DNA from: Lagopus muta
Lineage: Eukaryota > Chordata > Aves > Galliformes > Phasianidae
Direction of reading: 5' to 3'
DNA length: 64,000 bases
NCBI RefSeq assembly: GCF_023343835.1
Contig: NC_064447.1
Location: forward strand, 10,250,501-10,314,500
Below are positions 1 to 22,900 of this stretch, one piece after another. A program made the translations under genes and the position numbers. Numbering within the stretch: the stretch's first letter is position 1; every line of letters starts with the position of its first letter. Below the pieces are notes generated by a model. It worked only from the letters and a program-made list of their open reading frames with translations. It did no database searches and had not been told where the DNA came from.

Positions 1-10140
<10,140 letters not shown>

Positions 10141-10409
10141 CCAGCGAGATGCCTGCGAGACGCGTGGCGCAGGGACACTACCGCCCTCTGGCGGCTGGGG
10201 GGACCCGGGAGCTCCGTGCCCGGTGCGGGGGCTGCTGAGGGGAAACCGAAAGGAGCTGTGGGGCTCAGTGCGGGGGAAGGTTGGATCGCAGCGAGCACAG
10301 CACACAGCACGAATACAGCCGGGCCCCGCTTCGTGGGCTTGTATAAAATCCTGTGCGGGGTTACAGCGAGGAGGGGGGTGGGGGTCGCGTTGGGGACAGG
10401 GCCGCGGGT

Positions 10410-13400
10410 TCAGAGCAGCGTGATCTCGCTGGGCGGCAGCGTCAGCCTCTTCTCCCTCGCCCCCAGCAGCCTCTCCACGTGCGCGGCCACCACGCGGCAC
10501 AGCTCCAGGCCCTGGCGGAAGGGGACGGGGCCGGGCCGTGGCAACGGGGACACAACGTCGGGGCACGCTCGGGGCCCTTCTGTCCCCCCACAGCCACCAA
10601 CCTGCTCCAACTGCAGCTGGGTGACGCCCTGGGCCTGCAGCTCCCCGGTGGTGATCTCCACATAAGGAGAGCTGGAGCCGGCCGCCGGGCGCTGCGTCCG
10701 TGTCGCCTGCAGCTCCTTCAGCGAGAACTTGGCCACGGGCTCCTGGGGGTGGGGAGGTGGGGGCTGGAAGGGCGGTCCTGAGGTCCCCACCGCATCCAGC
10801 ACATCTCCAGCAAAGTGTGTAGGGAAGGCCCTCCTGGCCCCGCTCTGTGCTCTTAGGGGTCCCCACTGTGCCGGGAGGGAGATATCGGCCCCCACCTCTC
10901 CTCATGGCTCGCACGGCCCTGTGCCAGCCTGCAGCAGGGACCATGGGGTTTCCCCATCACTCAGCCCCCCAACCCACACCTACGTGGGTCTCCTTGCTGA
11001 GAAAGTTGAGGCCGTTCTGGTTGACGGCCAGGATGCAGGGTGAGACGATGGCGTGGTTGCTGCAGCTCTGGATGTAGAAGAAGGATGAGCCGAACATGGG
11101 GCAGGCACTCAGCAGCCCTGAGGGAGGAGGGGGTGGATGGAGGATGGCATCTCTTGGATTGCCCGTAAAGAAACCTGCCTACCCCATCCCTGTCCCTGTC
11201 CCATAGCCCTCACCCAGGAACTGCGCCCGGGCCTGGTGGGCACTGAGTGCCTGTGCTTGCTGCATGTGCTGGGTCACCATGTGCAGCCAGGATGGGGCCG
11301 ACAGCAGGCGGAAGAGCTGTGGGGGGATGTAGTCCTGTACCTCCCGCCTGCAGGGACACAGAGGTCAGGGATTTCAGTGCCCAATGGGCCCCAGTCTCTG
11401 CAGGATATGGGCTCCCAGCCTGTCCCTTACATGGTGGGGAGGTGGTGGCCATCCTTGGCTCGGTGCTGGAGAGCAGCCAGCTTGGCCACTTGCTGGAAGT
11501 GCTGCTCTCCTGGCCTGGTGGGTGGCAGGATGGTGAACAGCCCCTTGAGGTAGTCAGGGAGGACCTGGAGGGAGACAGCGCAGTGATACGGCTTGGAGCC
11601 AGCACTGGGGGTGGTGAATTGCTGGGAGAGGACGATGGTTGGGAGAGGACACCCTGACCTGGTTGTAGTGCACGGTGACGTAGAGCTCGTTATCAAACTT
11701 GAGGGGCTGTCCCCAGACCACCCGGCGGCACCAGAAGGTGTAGGCAGCGTCCAGGCGCTCGGTCTCGGTGGCCACATCCAAGATGTACTCCCAGCGTGTC
11801 AGAGGTCGCACGCTCTGCCCTGTGCAGCCCCGGCAGCCTCAGCACAGTGGGGGTCCCCACTTGGTGCTCGCCTGGTGGCATTGACTGAGCCTATTGGCCC
11901 CTCACCTCTGTTGGTGACCACGAAGAGGATATATTCATCCAGAGCCTCTCGGCGCTGCAGCCCCATTTCGCAGCACAGCTCCTCTATCACATCCAGAGCC
12001 ACCTGGGCACAGAGATGTGGGGTTGGGGTGGTGTCACGTCCCCTGCCACATTCATGACCAACACCAGCTCTTGTGCTGGGGTTCACGCTGCGCAGCTCCC
12101 CAGGTAAACGATCTCCAGAGACCCTTTTGTCTCAGTGTCCCTCAGCTCAGTGACCGTGCGCCTGGGGTGCGCTCAGCCACCGTGCCCCCCGACTCACTGA
12201 GCATGTCTTGATCTTGAGGTGCCGCTCGATGCCGCCAGGCAGGAGGAAGAGCTGGCGCTTGGCGCTGCGCCCAGCCTGTGTAGGGGAACACATCAGGTGT
12301 GGGGTGCACTTCTCACACCCCATAAGGACACCCCAGGCCCCCAGGGTGCCCCTGCCACGGTGAGCCACATTTTGCCCCCCCTGAAAGCCCAGGGCATCCC
12401 CAAAAGAGCTTCCCCAATGGGAGGCTCCCAAGCACATCGGAGACATCCCAAACTTTGGGAGGGGATCTCAAGCTCGCATCAGCCCTGCCCTGCACCCCAT
12501 GGCCTCACCACCATGGCTTTGAGCTCCATGTTGCTGGGGAAAAGGCTGCGGCCACCAAACTGCAGGGTTTTCTGCAGGTTTTGCTCACAGGCTTTGGAGA
12601 TGCCTGAGAGAGACAGATTGGTGTGGGGATGACAGCCCCAGGGGCTCTGCAGCACAGGACAGAGGCAGGAGGGATGGGGCTGAGCTGGGACATTGCCCTT
12701 TTCTGGCTCTCTTAAAGGTCCCTGGAGCGTATGCAGCCCTTACCCTGGAAAGGCAGCTCTGGGCGCAGGCTGGCATTCCGCAGGAAGGCCAGGAGGAAGG
12801 GCCTGAGCACCTCAGAGCACTTGTAATAGGCGGTGAGAATGTAGAGCAGCCTCCAGCCCTTCTGGCAGCTGTCCCTGCAGGGAAGGGGCTGGGCTGAGCC
12901 CCAAGGAGAGTGAAGGGTGTCCATGGTGGCATCCACAGCCCCAGGGGCCAGCATAGGGCAGTGTGGGCTGCAAGAGGACACAGCTGTCCCCAGCCCAGCC
13001 TCCAGCATGGAGACAGGAACTCACGGCTTGGAGCTGGTGTTGTCAGTGACCTGATTGATGATCTGACAGTACACCTCATCCCGTAGCACCTCATGCTCGG
13101 CGCACAGCTGGGGGAGAGGCACTGCTCAGTGCATGGCTGGGGACATCCCCATGGCTGCTGCCACCAGTCACCACTCTGCTGTGGGGTTTACCTTGAGGAT
13201 GGTGCAGACGATGTCCAGCTCCGTTTGCCCTCGCAGAGGGTGGTCACCCATGAACTTCATCACAGCTGGGGGTGACAAAGCCACAAGGTGGCAGAGCTCA
13301 CTCATCCCTTCCCCAGGGCAAGAGGGCCTCCCAAACTGCAGCACGTGGGGCAAGCAGGCTGGAGGAGGCACCCCATCTGGCCACCCATGGGGCAGGAGAT

Positions 13401-13936
13401 GTGGTGGGGAGCTGTGCACACCTTGGAAAGTCTCAGTCGCCAGTTTGTTGACGCTGTTATCCGTGAACTCAATGAGCGACTCCTGGATGGGAATCTGGGG
13501 GGGAGAGGGTGAGTGCTGGAGGAGCTCTCAAGCACATCAGACCTCAAGGATCACAGATGATGCCACAGCAAGGGACATCTCCAGGCGCAGGGTGGCACAA
13601 CACAACAAACACCAGCTTTGCATGACACTGCCATCCCCAGTGCGCCCCACTTCCCACTACCTTGGTGAACCTCAGCATCTCCATTCCGCTGGCTCCATCC
13701 ATCCTGCCCTTGCTCCCACAGGACTCCCTAAGAGAGAGGGATGAGGGAGCGGGTGGGCACAGCCATCCCCATGGTGTCCCCGTCCCTCCATCAGGCACTC
13801 ACGTGGTCCCACGCTGTGCTGCACGGAAATACCGCCTGGCAAAGGCCAGCATGGAGCAGCTCTCTGCACCGTCCCCAAGCTGCTGGCTGCTGTCACCCTC
13901 TGGACCCTCTGGGAAGGCGGTGCTGGTCGGAGACCC
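10410..13936 (-). CDS. MYO15A: MYO15A block: second MyTH4, FERM and PDZ-ligand exons
   Basis: Exons in transcript order: 13803-13936, 13661-13727, 13422-13494, 13192-13265, 13025-13107, 12744-12874, 12509-12603, 12198-12275, 11906-12002, 11659-11819, 11431-11564, 11214-11347, 10984-11117, 10602-10742, 10410-10511. They encode the second MyTH4 domain (RFMGD-type motif in exon 13192-13265, then [15 protein letters not shown]) and the FERM lobes ([36 protein letters not shown]). The tail ends SEITLL, a class I PDZ ligand that in mammals binds whirlin. Introns here are mostly 75-240 bases. All phases agree and the stop TGA is at 10410-10412. Confidence 0.95.
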
Positions 13937-16900
13937 CTGCAGAAAGGAGCGGTAGGCACAGGGCATGGCCAGCACTGGGCACAGAGCATAGCTGGCAACC
14001 TGTAGCCCCAGAGCAACACTTACCTCAGTTTTGCGATCCAGTTCCCGTGCCACAGCAGTGGAAGCCACGGCCATGGCCACGGCCCCTGAGGCTGCCACCC
14101 TGCCCTTCTTGTCCCCAGGCTCCTCCTTCTTCCCCGCTGGCAAGTGGACGAAGTCAGGGGCTGCAACGGGCTGGACGAACTCAGCCGGGAAGAGCCCTGA
14201 CCTGCCGTGGATGGCCCCAAACTTCCACCCTGCATCAGGCAGAGAGGTGGGGATGGCCCCAGGTGTCACCCCTGTGGCACCCACAAGCCCTCACCATGGA
14301 GTCTGGCTGTGGCTTTCAGCTGGAAGCAGCTGCAGCTTTGCATTGTGTGAGGCAAGGACACAGCAGAGGGGACACAGACACCACTGGATGCAGGGACGTG
14401 GAGCAGCACCCAGTGCTACAACCATCCAGGATGGGAACCACAGGGGAGCATCCTTTTGCTTTGGGTTGGTGTTAAAAAGAGCCAAAGCCAGCTTGTTTGC
14501 TTGGGGGCAACAGAAGTGGGACCCAGCCCCAGGGTGGAACAAGGCTCAGGTCAGACGGATACACACTGGGGACACTCACAGGGACACCACAGAGCCACCC
14601 ACCAAAATCCTGGGTGCCACTCTTCAGCTCCTCCAGGTACATCACCTTCTTGCGAACCACGCAGCCGTAGTAGTGATCTGTGGGGACATGGCCATGGATA
14701 TCACAGGGGTGGCCACCAACCTGTCCCCAGAGCTATCCCTGGCTGAGGGTGGGGTGGGACCCTTGAGCTCATGAAGGGCAAGGGGCGAGGACTGGAGGTG
14801 GCTCACCTCTCTTGGGGTGCTCCAGTGGCTGCAGGTGAATGATGTCTCCTTTGTGGAAGCTGAGCTGAGCCCCATCCTCAGGGCTGTAGTTCCTCACAGC
14901 TACAACATACTGGGAGTCCTGGGGGTAGGGGGGGCTGGCACAGCCCATGCACGCATGCACATGCACTCATGGAAATGCATGCACACCCATGGAAATGCAT
15001 CCACACCCATGGAAATGCATGCACATCTGTGGAAATGCGTGCATGCCCATGCGCAGGGGCCTCAAACACCTGTAGAACCACCCCAGGGTGCCAACCCCAC
15101 CAAACCTCACAGGTCCCAGACAATGTCCCATGAGCAGACTGTCCCCTACTGCCCTCCCCATCCCCAAGATGTGTCCCCCACCTTCCTGAGCTCCGTGATG
15201 AAGTGATCCACCATGGCCTTCACCTGAGGAGCTTTTGGGGAGAAGAGGATGAACTTCTCACTGCTCAGGTTGAATTCCAACATGTTCCTGGACGGGGTGG
15301 CCACGAAGAGCACGTCTGCATAGCTGGGGCAAGTAGAGGGCAGGATGAAGGACCGGGCACCCACAGCTCCCATCCCGATGGATGCATGGGGCAGCCCCTA
15401 CCTGTACACCCGCAGCACACGCAGCTGCTCCCCAGGCATGTTGGTGCCCTTCACCAACCGCAGCAGTTTGATGCCAGTGTGGGACACAGCCAGGATCTGC
15501 ACGCCCGTCCCCACGCTGCCCTGCACATCACTGCACATCAGCCGGGCACGGGGACTGTCACCACCATGTCCCAGCCCACGATGTGCCCTCACCGTGGCAG
15601 GGAAGAGGCGTGAGAAATAAACCTCACAGCTGTCCCGGGCGGCTGTCACAATCTCCTTCTTGACACTCTCAGTGGCCACGGGGCTGAAGGAGTCCAGCTT
15701 GTTTTCCGCTGTGGGGAAAGCAAAGGGGTTCAGGATGGGGGTTCTGGTGCTCATCCCATCTCCCAGCATGACCAGAACAGTGAAACATATCGCTCTAAAG
15801 CAGCAAGCCCGGCTGAGCCCCAGCACAACTTGTGACTGTGAAACACCAGGGCACAGGCAGCTCATTTACAGGCAAAACTGATTCATGTTTAAGCAGAATC
15901 GCTTGTGGCAAGAAATGGAGAGTTGCCAGAGTGGGAGAATGGGAGCAGCCCACTTTGAGCTTCTCTCTCCCTCCCAGGAATAGCAGTATTTGGGGTGCAG
16001 GTGAGCATTACCAAAGAGGGATTTCATGCGGAGCCGCTCCTCAGGGCTGATGCGGATGCAGGTGTCAGAGAGCGTGTCAGTGAAGATCTGGGGCGAGAAG
16101 CACAGGGAGTTCTGTGTCCCCGATGCCCCCAGCTCTCCCTGCCTTCAGCGGAGCTGTGAGAAGCTCTGTGAAGCTGAAGGTGGAGATGCGGGGCCGGCTC
16201 AGCTCCTCACCTGCCGGAAGATGAGGTCCAGCAGCAGCGGGTTGTTGAAGCTGTCCTTGGGGTAGAAAACCTGCCAAGAGAGACACCGGCACAGCTCAGC
16301 TGGGGAAAATCCCCTTTATCCATGCAGAGATTTGACACCAGTCTTATTCCAGTACAGAGGGAACAGGTACTGTTCCGCTGGAGCATGGAGCAGATGCTGC
16401 TGCTCACACCATGTCCTCCTGACTTCCCCCCATGCCACATGGAGCAGGCTGTCTCCTGCCCTGTCCTCAGCCCCAGCCCTGTCCCCAGCCCCGCACCTCC
16501 TTGCGGATGTATATTTTCCAGGGCACATTGCAGTAGGTGTAGAAGTCCTCGCTGCAGCTGCGGTGAAGCTGGGTTTGCACCTGCTGTGCCTCAGATGGGA
16601 GCTCCCTCGACACGAAGACTGCAAAGGGATGGAAAGCCCTGCATGACCCTGGGGGGGGACAGCTGACAGCTCCTCTCTGCCAGGGGTAACCGAGGCATGG
16701 GAACCACTGTGGGTCAGGGAGGGCACAGCCATTATCTCATGAGGATGCTGCAGAGTGGGACCTGCATCCAGACCCGGTGCCACGGGGGAAAGACAAGTTG
16801 CCCCACTGCCCTGGGACCCCAGTGTGGCTCTGCCCTGCAATACCTGGAGGCCGGGAGGCTCCCAGTCGCCCCATTGGTGCTCTCATCTGGTACCTGCCAC

Positions 16901-19900
16901 CAGGGACCGGTTTCACTGCAGCCACAGCCTCCGTGATCCCCTGCGAGGCAGCAAGCAGACTAATGTTGGGGCTGGTGGCTCCCCCAGCCTGGCACAGGAG
17001 GCACAAGGGTGGCTGCATCCCTACCGCAGCCACAGGCACTCGGGCTGCTGAAAGCTGCTCCTTCAGGATCTGCAAGGCTTCCTCGTGGGGATCCAGCTTC
17101 TTCCCAAAGAGCTTGCTGTGGAGACAGCAGCCTGATGTCACACAAACCACAGCATCGCTTGCATCCAGGCATCGCCCACGTCCCAGTGTCACCCACATCC
17201 CAGCATCACACATCCTCCAGTAAGAGGGTAATGGGGCCGGAGGACGCAGCTGGCAGCCCCAACAGCTCAGAACAGGGCCTGGGGGTACCTGTGGGGCTGG
17301 GGGCCACGTGAAGTGGGCTGGCACTGCCGGATGATGTTACGGATGTTGTGTGTGGGCCGTGGGATGTGCTCCGAGTTCAGCCGGGAGTGCTGCACTGGCT
17401 CGCCATTCCACTGCCAGCCTGTGGGTGCTGTGATGACAAACCGTGGCTCACGGGGACTGTATGGGCAATCAGCCCATTTGACATCAAGCTCCTGGCCCAG
17501 GCATCCCTTACCTGCTTTCTGTGAGTAGGGCCGGGGCTGCGGGGTCCGTGTGGGTGCCCCCTCTGCTGCTCTGCCCTGCAAGGTGGAATTGTACCATGAG
17601 GACCTATCCCCTGCCCCATTGCTCCCCAGTGTTCCCATGGCTGGGGAGCAGACTGGACAGGAGTGGGTTCAGCCCCTCCCAGCCCTGCCCCACTGACCGG
17701 GGCCCCTGGTGGGCTGGGGTCTCTGTGGTTCTTTGGGGGTGATGCTGGCTCCACACCTGTGAAGGCAATATGGAGAGCTCAGCCAGCTCAGCACTGAGAA
17801 CTGTGGGGGCCCAGGGTGTTCCCCAAGTCGAAGGACTGGGGATCAGGTGAGGAAATTATGGCATGGGGACAGGGAGGGACCCAGGAGCTCACCCCTTGGC
17901 TGCTGCGTGTCAGTGGGCATGGCAGGTTGCTGCTGCTTGGCACCGCTACTGCTGTCCGCCCCTCCCACGCTGCCGCCTCCCTTCATCCTCTGCACGATGG
18001 CAGCAGGCTTCTCCAGCTCCTGATGACCAGATGTCCAGGGGAAACTGAGGCACAGCCCCGCCATGGAGGCTGTGCTATGCCCTGTGCCCCTGGCTCTGCT
18101 GACCCTCGGGCAGGGGGACGCCACTCACCCCGTTGCCATAGGAGAGCACCGGGTCAAAGAGGCTGTCCAGGTACCGATCCAAACCCTTTTGGGTTCTGTG
18201 CTCCCCAAAGTCGATGTCTGGTGGGCAGAGGGCAGGATGAGCCCAGAAACCCTGCAGTGAGCACAGCCCAGTGGGCAGCTAGTGGCCAGCGGCTGCCCTA
18301 CCATGCGGTGGGTGCCCCTCTGCCTCCACCAGCGACGGCAGCGTGGGTGCTCTGACAGCCGGAGGAGGTGGCACTTCATCCAAATCCATGGGATGAACCC
18401 TACAGAGAGTGAGGATTTGCACCAACCCGTGTTCCTAAAGCACCCATCCAGCCCTGTGCCGACTGCAGGGCTGTGTCCCATCCCGGGTACCTACGCCCGG
18501 CTGGCATGGTCCCGGCTCCCTGCCCCGTCCCAGGCAATGAGGAAGCAGGACTTCTGCTTGGGGAAACCCTGCAGCAGCTCCAGGTCGGAGATGAGGTCCA
18601 GGACATAATCATGGCCAGCCAGCTCAGCCCACTGGGTGCCCACCTTCATGGCCACGGACCACCCGCGCCAGCCCTCCACCAGCCCCCTGCTGACAGCAGG
18701 ACACTGGGGACAGGCTGACCTCGCTCTGGGGGATACCATGCCCAAGAGCTGGGCAGCGTGGCTCCCACTCCAGATTTGAGGTCATCCCAGATGGCTTAGG
18801 GGGAGCTGCGGGAAGCCAAGCTGGTGATACCTGTGCTTCAGAACATCTCCTGCCAGGTCCTCACCAGTGCTCCAGGAGTGCACGGGGCAGGAGAATTGGT
18901 CACCTGGGGAAGGATGGGTGGTGAGTGGGTTCCAAGGTCCTCTCTTGCACTGGGACCCCCCCCAGAAACCCAACTCTGTGCCACCCCACACCATTGAAGC
19001 AGAAGAGCTGCAGTGCCATGCTGGCTTGCCGCCGGTTCGCTGTCCACTCCAGCAGTGAGGGTGGGTAAGCACGGGCACCCAGCTGGGACCGTGCCATGGC
19101 ATGCATCAGCTTGCGCTGGCACACCGGCTTGTAGCCAGCAAAGGCGTAGTCGGAGACAAACCTGTGGGGAAAGGACGGCTACCAAGGGGTGACCCTGTGG
19201 GAGTCCCAGACACAGGCTGGAAGGGACCTTGGAGGGACTTCAGAGCACTCCCAGATGGGAGCAGTGTCTCTGGGGACATGTGTCAGATTGACCCCGAGGA
19301 AACATGGTAGGGACCTCAGATGGGAACAGCATCCTCAGACACTTGCACCAGGCTGACCCTCAGTGACCACATGGGCACCTCAGAGCGCTCCCAGATAGGA
19401 GCAGCATCCATGGGCGCATGTGCCAGGATGGTCCTAGGGGATGCTGGAAGCACCCAGCACTGTTACCAGGCTGTCTCTAAACACGTGACCCACAGGATCT
19501 GGGCACTGTCCCCAGTAATGCATTCCAGATTATCCCCACAATGGACGCAGACCCCATCCCACACCAACCCCTGGGGTCCCAGCAAGCCCCCATCCCCAGC
19601 TCACTTCAGCAAGTACTTGTCGAAGGCGGCGGATGGGGGGAAGGCACTGAGGCAGGCAGCCAGCAGCAGCCAGCCCCGCTCCTCATTGTTGACGTTGGTG
19701 TTGCGCCAGACCTGGTTGGCTGCTTGTGCCAGCAGCTCATCCCGCAGCCCCGGTGCCGACAGCCCCTTCTGCACGATGTAGTTGCCAAAAAGAGTCTCCT
19801 GCTTGCCACCCAGCCCCGGGTCACCCATGAAGCGCAGGATCTGTAAGGGCAGAGTGGGGTGGAGGCTGTCTGTCTCCTTCCTTCCAGCTCAACTCCTCTT

Positions 19901-22900
19901 CCTCACTCTGCGCTCTCCCACCTACCAACTTGAAGAGGCTGAGTGCTTCATGGCACAGCTCCTTATCCAGCCGGGTGAGCGGGGCCACCAAAGGGGCCGT
20001 CAGCATCCCAAAGGCTGGCTCCTGTGGTGACACCCACACCCGTGGCTACCTGCCCCCCTGGGGGACCCTGCCACTGCCACCAGGGGAAACGCAGTGGAAT
20101 GCTCTGAGTGTTGAGGATGGAGACTTTGGGACTGAGAAAGGGTCGGGATGTGGGATGGGGCCGACACCTTGTGGAGGCTGAGAGAATGATGTGATGCTGT
20201 TGAGGATCCCGGGGACTTGGAAACACACAGTGTAAACAGAGGGAGAGGAAGAAGAGGAGGAAGAGGAAGAGGAGGAAGAGGAAAGACACAAAGTGGCCAG
20301 GGCCAAGGAACAAAGCGACCTGGGTCTCCTGGCCCCGCGTTGGGTGTCCAGGAGGGCTCGGCGGGTCTCTCTCCAATAACCTCAGCGGGGTCCCCGTGGC
20401 CCCTGGAGACAACAGAACCCACAGGGAGGGCGGGCGGAGGGGGGCCACCTCCAGCTCCACGCAGCACCGCAGCCACCCTGCAGCCAGCCCCACTCGCGCC
20501 CCATGGCACCACCTTGGGGACCCCAAACCTAACAGCTGCACCACATCCAGGGCAATGAGGACCCCCGCGAGCCCCCTGTCTGCTGGGGCAGGCGGCCGAT
20601 GCCACCCTTACCTGGAAGTGGCCCCGCACGTACTTGGCCATGGAGTAATCATTGATGTCGAGGGGCAGGGTGAGCTGGGAGTCAGGCTGCAATGCTGGTG
20701 GTGGCACCAGGACCACACAGCCGGCGTTCACCTCACGGGCAGCTGTAGTACACAGCCAGCAGCTCTGGCACCCGCAGCCAGGGATGGGGCTGAGGGTGGT
20801 GCAGGATGAGGGCTGTGCCTGACCCACTCACCCGCCGCGGCCTCCAGCAGCCCCATCAGCTCAGCAGGGATCTCCAGGTGTGTCACATCCACCACCTCCC
20901 TCCTTGTCAGCTCCTGCCGTGAGCACAGGGATGGGGCCCCATTTCTGAGCTTCTCCTCCTCATCCCCAATACTACAGAGTGCTGTGGCATGGCCAGTGGG
21001 CGAGGGCGTGAGAGCATCACTCCATTACCTGCTTCATCCTCTCCTTCTCCTCCTCTGCCCGCCGGCGTGCATCCTCCTTCCTCTGCAAGCACAGGGATGC
21101 TACACATAAGCCCCAGCACCACGGAGACCCAGAGGCACAGGACCACACCAAGGTGCTCTTGCTCTGGTGCTCCCTATCCATGCCACCAAGGAGGTGGTGG
21201 GGATGGAACTGAAGAGCTCCAGGATCTGGTGGTGCCCCCGTTGCCCACCTCACCTTGAGGTACCGCCGGCGGTTCACATAGATGTGTACCAGCGACCTGA
21301 ACTTGATGAGCGTGTGCCTCATGCGGCGGTACCGCTGCCTGCAGGAGGGCATCCCATCATCCTGTGCCCCCCACTGACCCCCCACCCCAGTGACCCCAGC
21401 CCTACCTGGCCAGGTAGCCACGTGCCCGGCTCTGCAGCAGGACGATTTTTCGGCGCAGGGAGCGGAAGCGCTTCTTGATGAAGAAGGTGCGGGCGTAGCG
21501 CTGCAGTGTGAGTGCAGCCAGGTGGTGGGCACGGGCACGCTTGCTCTCCAGTGCCTGGTACAGCTGCTCCTTCAGGAAGAGCTGTGGGGAGCACGCCGTG
21601 AGCCCCCATGGTACATCACTTGTACCTGAGCACCTCAAGTTCTCCAGCAGCCCTTTGGTACCTTGCTGACGCCGACGTAGTACATGCTGGGGTTGACGGG
21701 GCAGAGGTTCCTCAGCATTTCCACACAGTTGGCCCCATTGGGAACAACATTGGACCACATGTCGACCAGGCAGCGGTACCTGGGAGGGCCCACAGCACTG
21801 TCACCAGCACTGATACCAGATGGGACTTCTCCCATCATGTTGGCATGGGCCCTCCCCATTGCCTGGGACAGCAACTTCTCTCGGCGCTCTGAACCCAAGT
21901 TGGGGGGCTCTCAGCTCCCTGCTGTGGGTTCCCCAGAGCTGGCAGTGATCAAACCACAGCCATCACCCTGCACACCCCAGGCACCTGTCGATGAAGACGA
22001 GGAAAGGGATGCGGATGGGGAAGCCCTCCTTGCGGATGCGGATGGTCTCCAAGATACCCGAGTAGCGCAGCTGGCTGCTGACCACATCAGCCTCAAACAG
22101 TCCTGGCTCCTAGGGGAACAAGAAGTGAAGCCTTGGTGGCCATGTGGGCAGATCCTCACCAGCGAAGGGTGTGGAGACTTGAGGACCCACATGACACCAC
22201 GCACCCACCGTGCTCACCTTCTTGTTGTTGGGTTTGAGGCAGCGCACAAAGAAGGGGTTGCACCTGTGTTGGAGAAACGCCATCAAGGGACATGGGACGA
22301 AGCCAGCCTGGCCACCAGGGACGTGGGTCCAACCACCCCCCTCCCTCCAGCAGTTTCATGAGTGCTCTGCTTGTGCCAACCTCTCCATCTTCTCCACCAA
22401 GTCCAGGAGAGACTGCTGGAACCGTGCAGCCACAGTGGGAGCCTTGTAACGCCGCGTCCTGGTGCTGCTCCTCCTGACCAGGCTCCTCTGCCGGGCCAGC
22501 ACCTGGGCATGGCCGAAGAACAGGTTGGCCACCACCTTGGAGGGACAGGAAGGGTTATGGAGCAGGAAGGTGGCCCTGGTGGCCACTCAAGAACAGTCTG
22601 CGTGACATGAAGGCTGGGGAGCCCTGTGGCAAAAGGGCATGGGGTCGCACCATCTGCTGCTGATCCCCTTGAGTGGGGGACAAATGCTTGGAGACATTAC
22701 AAGCAGCATGTGTCTGTGTCCGGTGCCCCAGGCAGGGCCATACCTTGGTCCTGCTGCTGATGAACAGGTCCAGCACGTCCTGACGGACCTGGTCATAGTT
22801 TTTATCCAAAAACTTGTGAACCTAGTAAAGGGCAAAACCTTAAGGTGAGGAGCCCAGCAGGAAGGTGAGGAGCTCCAGGCTGGGATTCTGCAGGAGGGGG

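Noticed and set aside
20000-20827. 275-codon minus-strand open frame spanning a MYO15A intron, with a poly-Leu/Pro stretch
   Set aside because: The stretch is the translated polypurine repeat; MYO15A phases show the segment 20022-20611 is intron.
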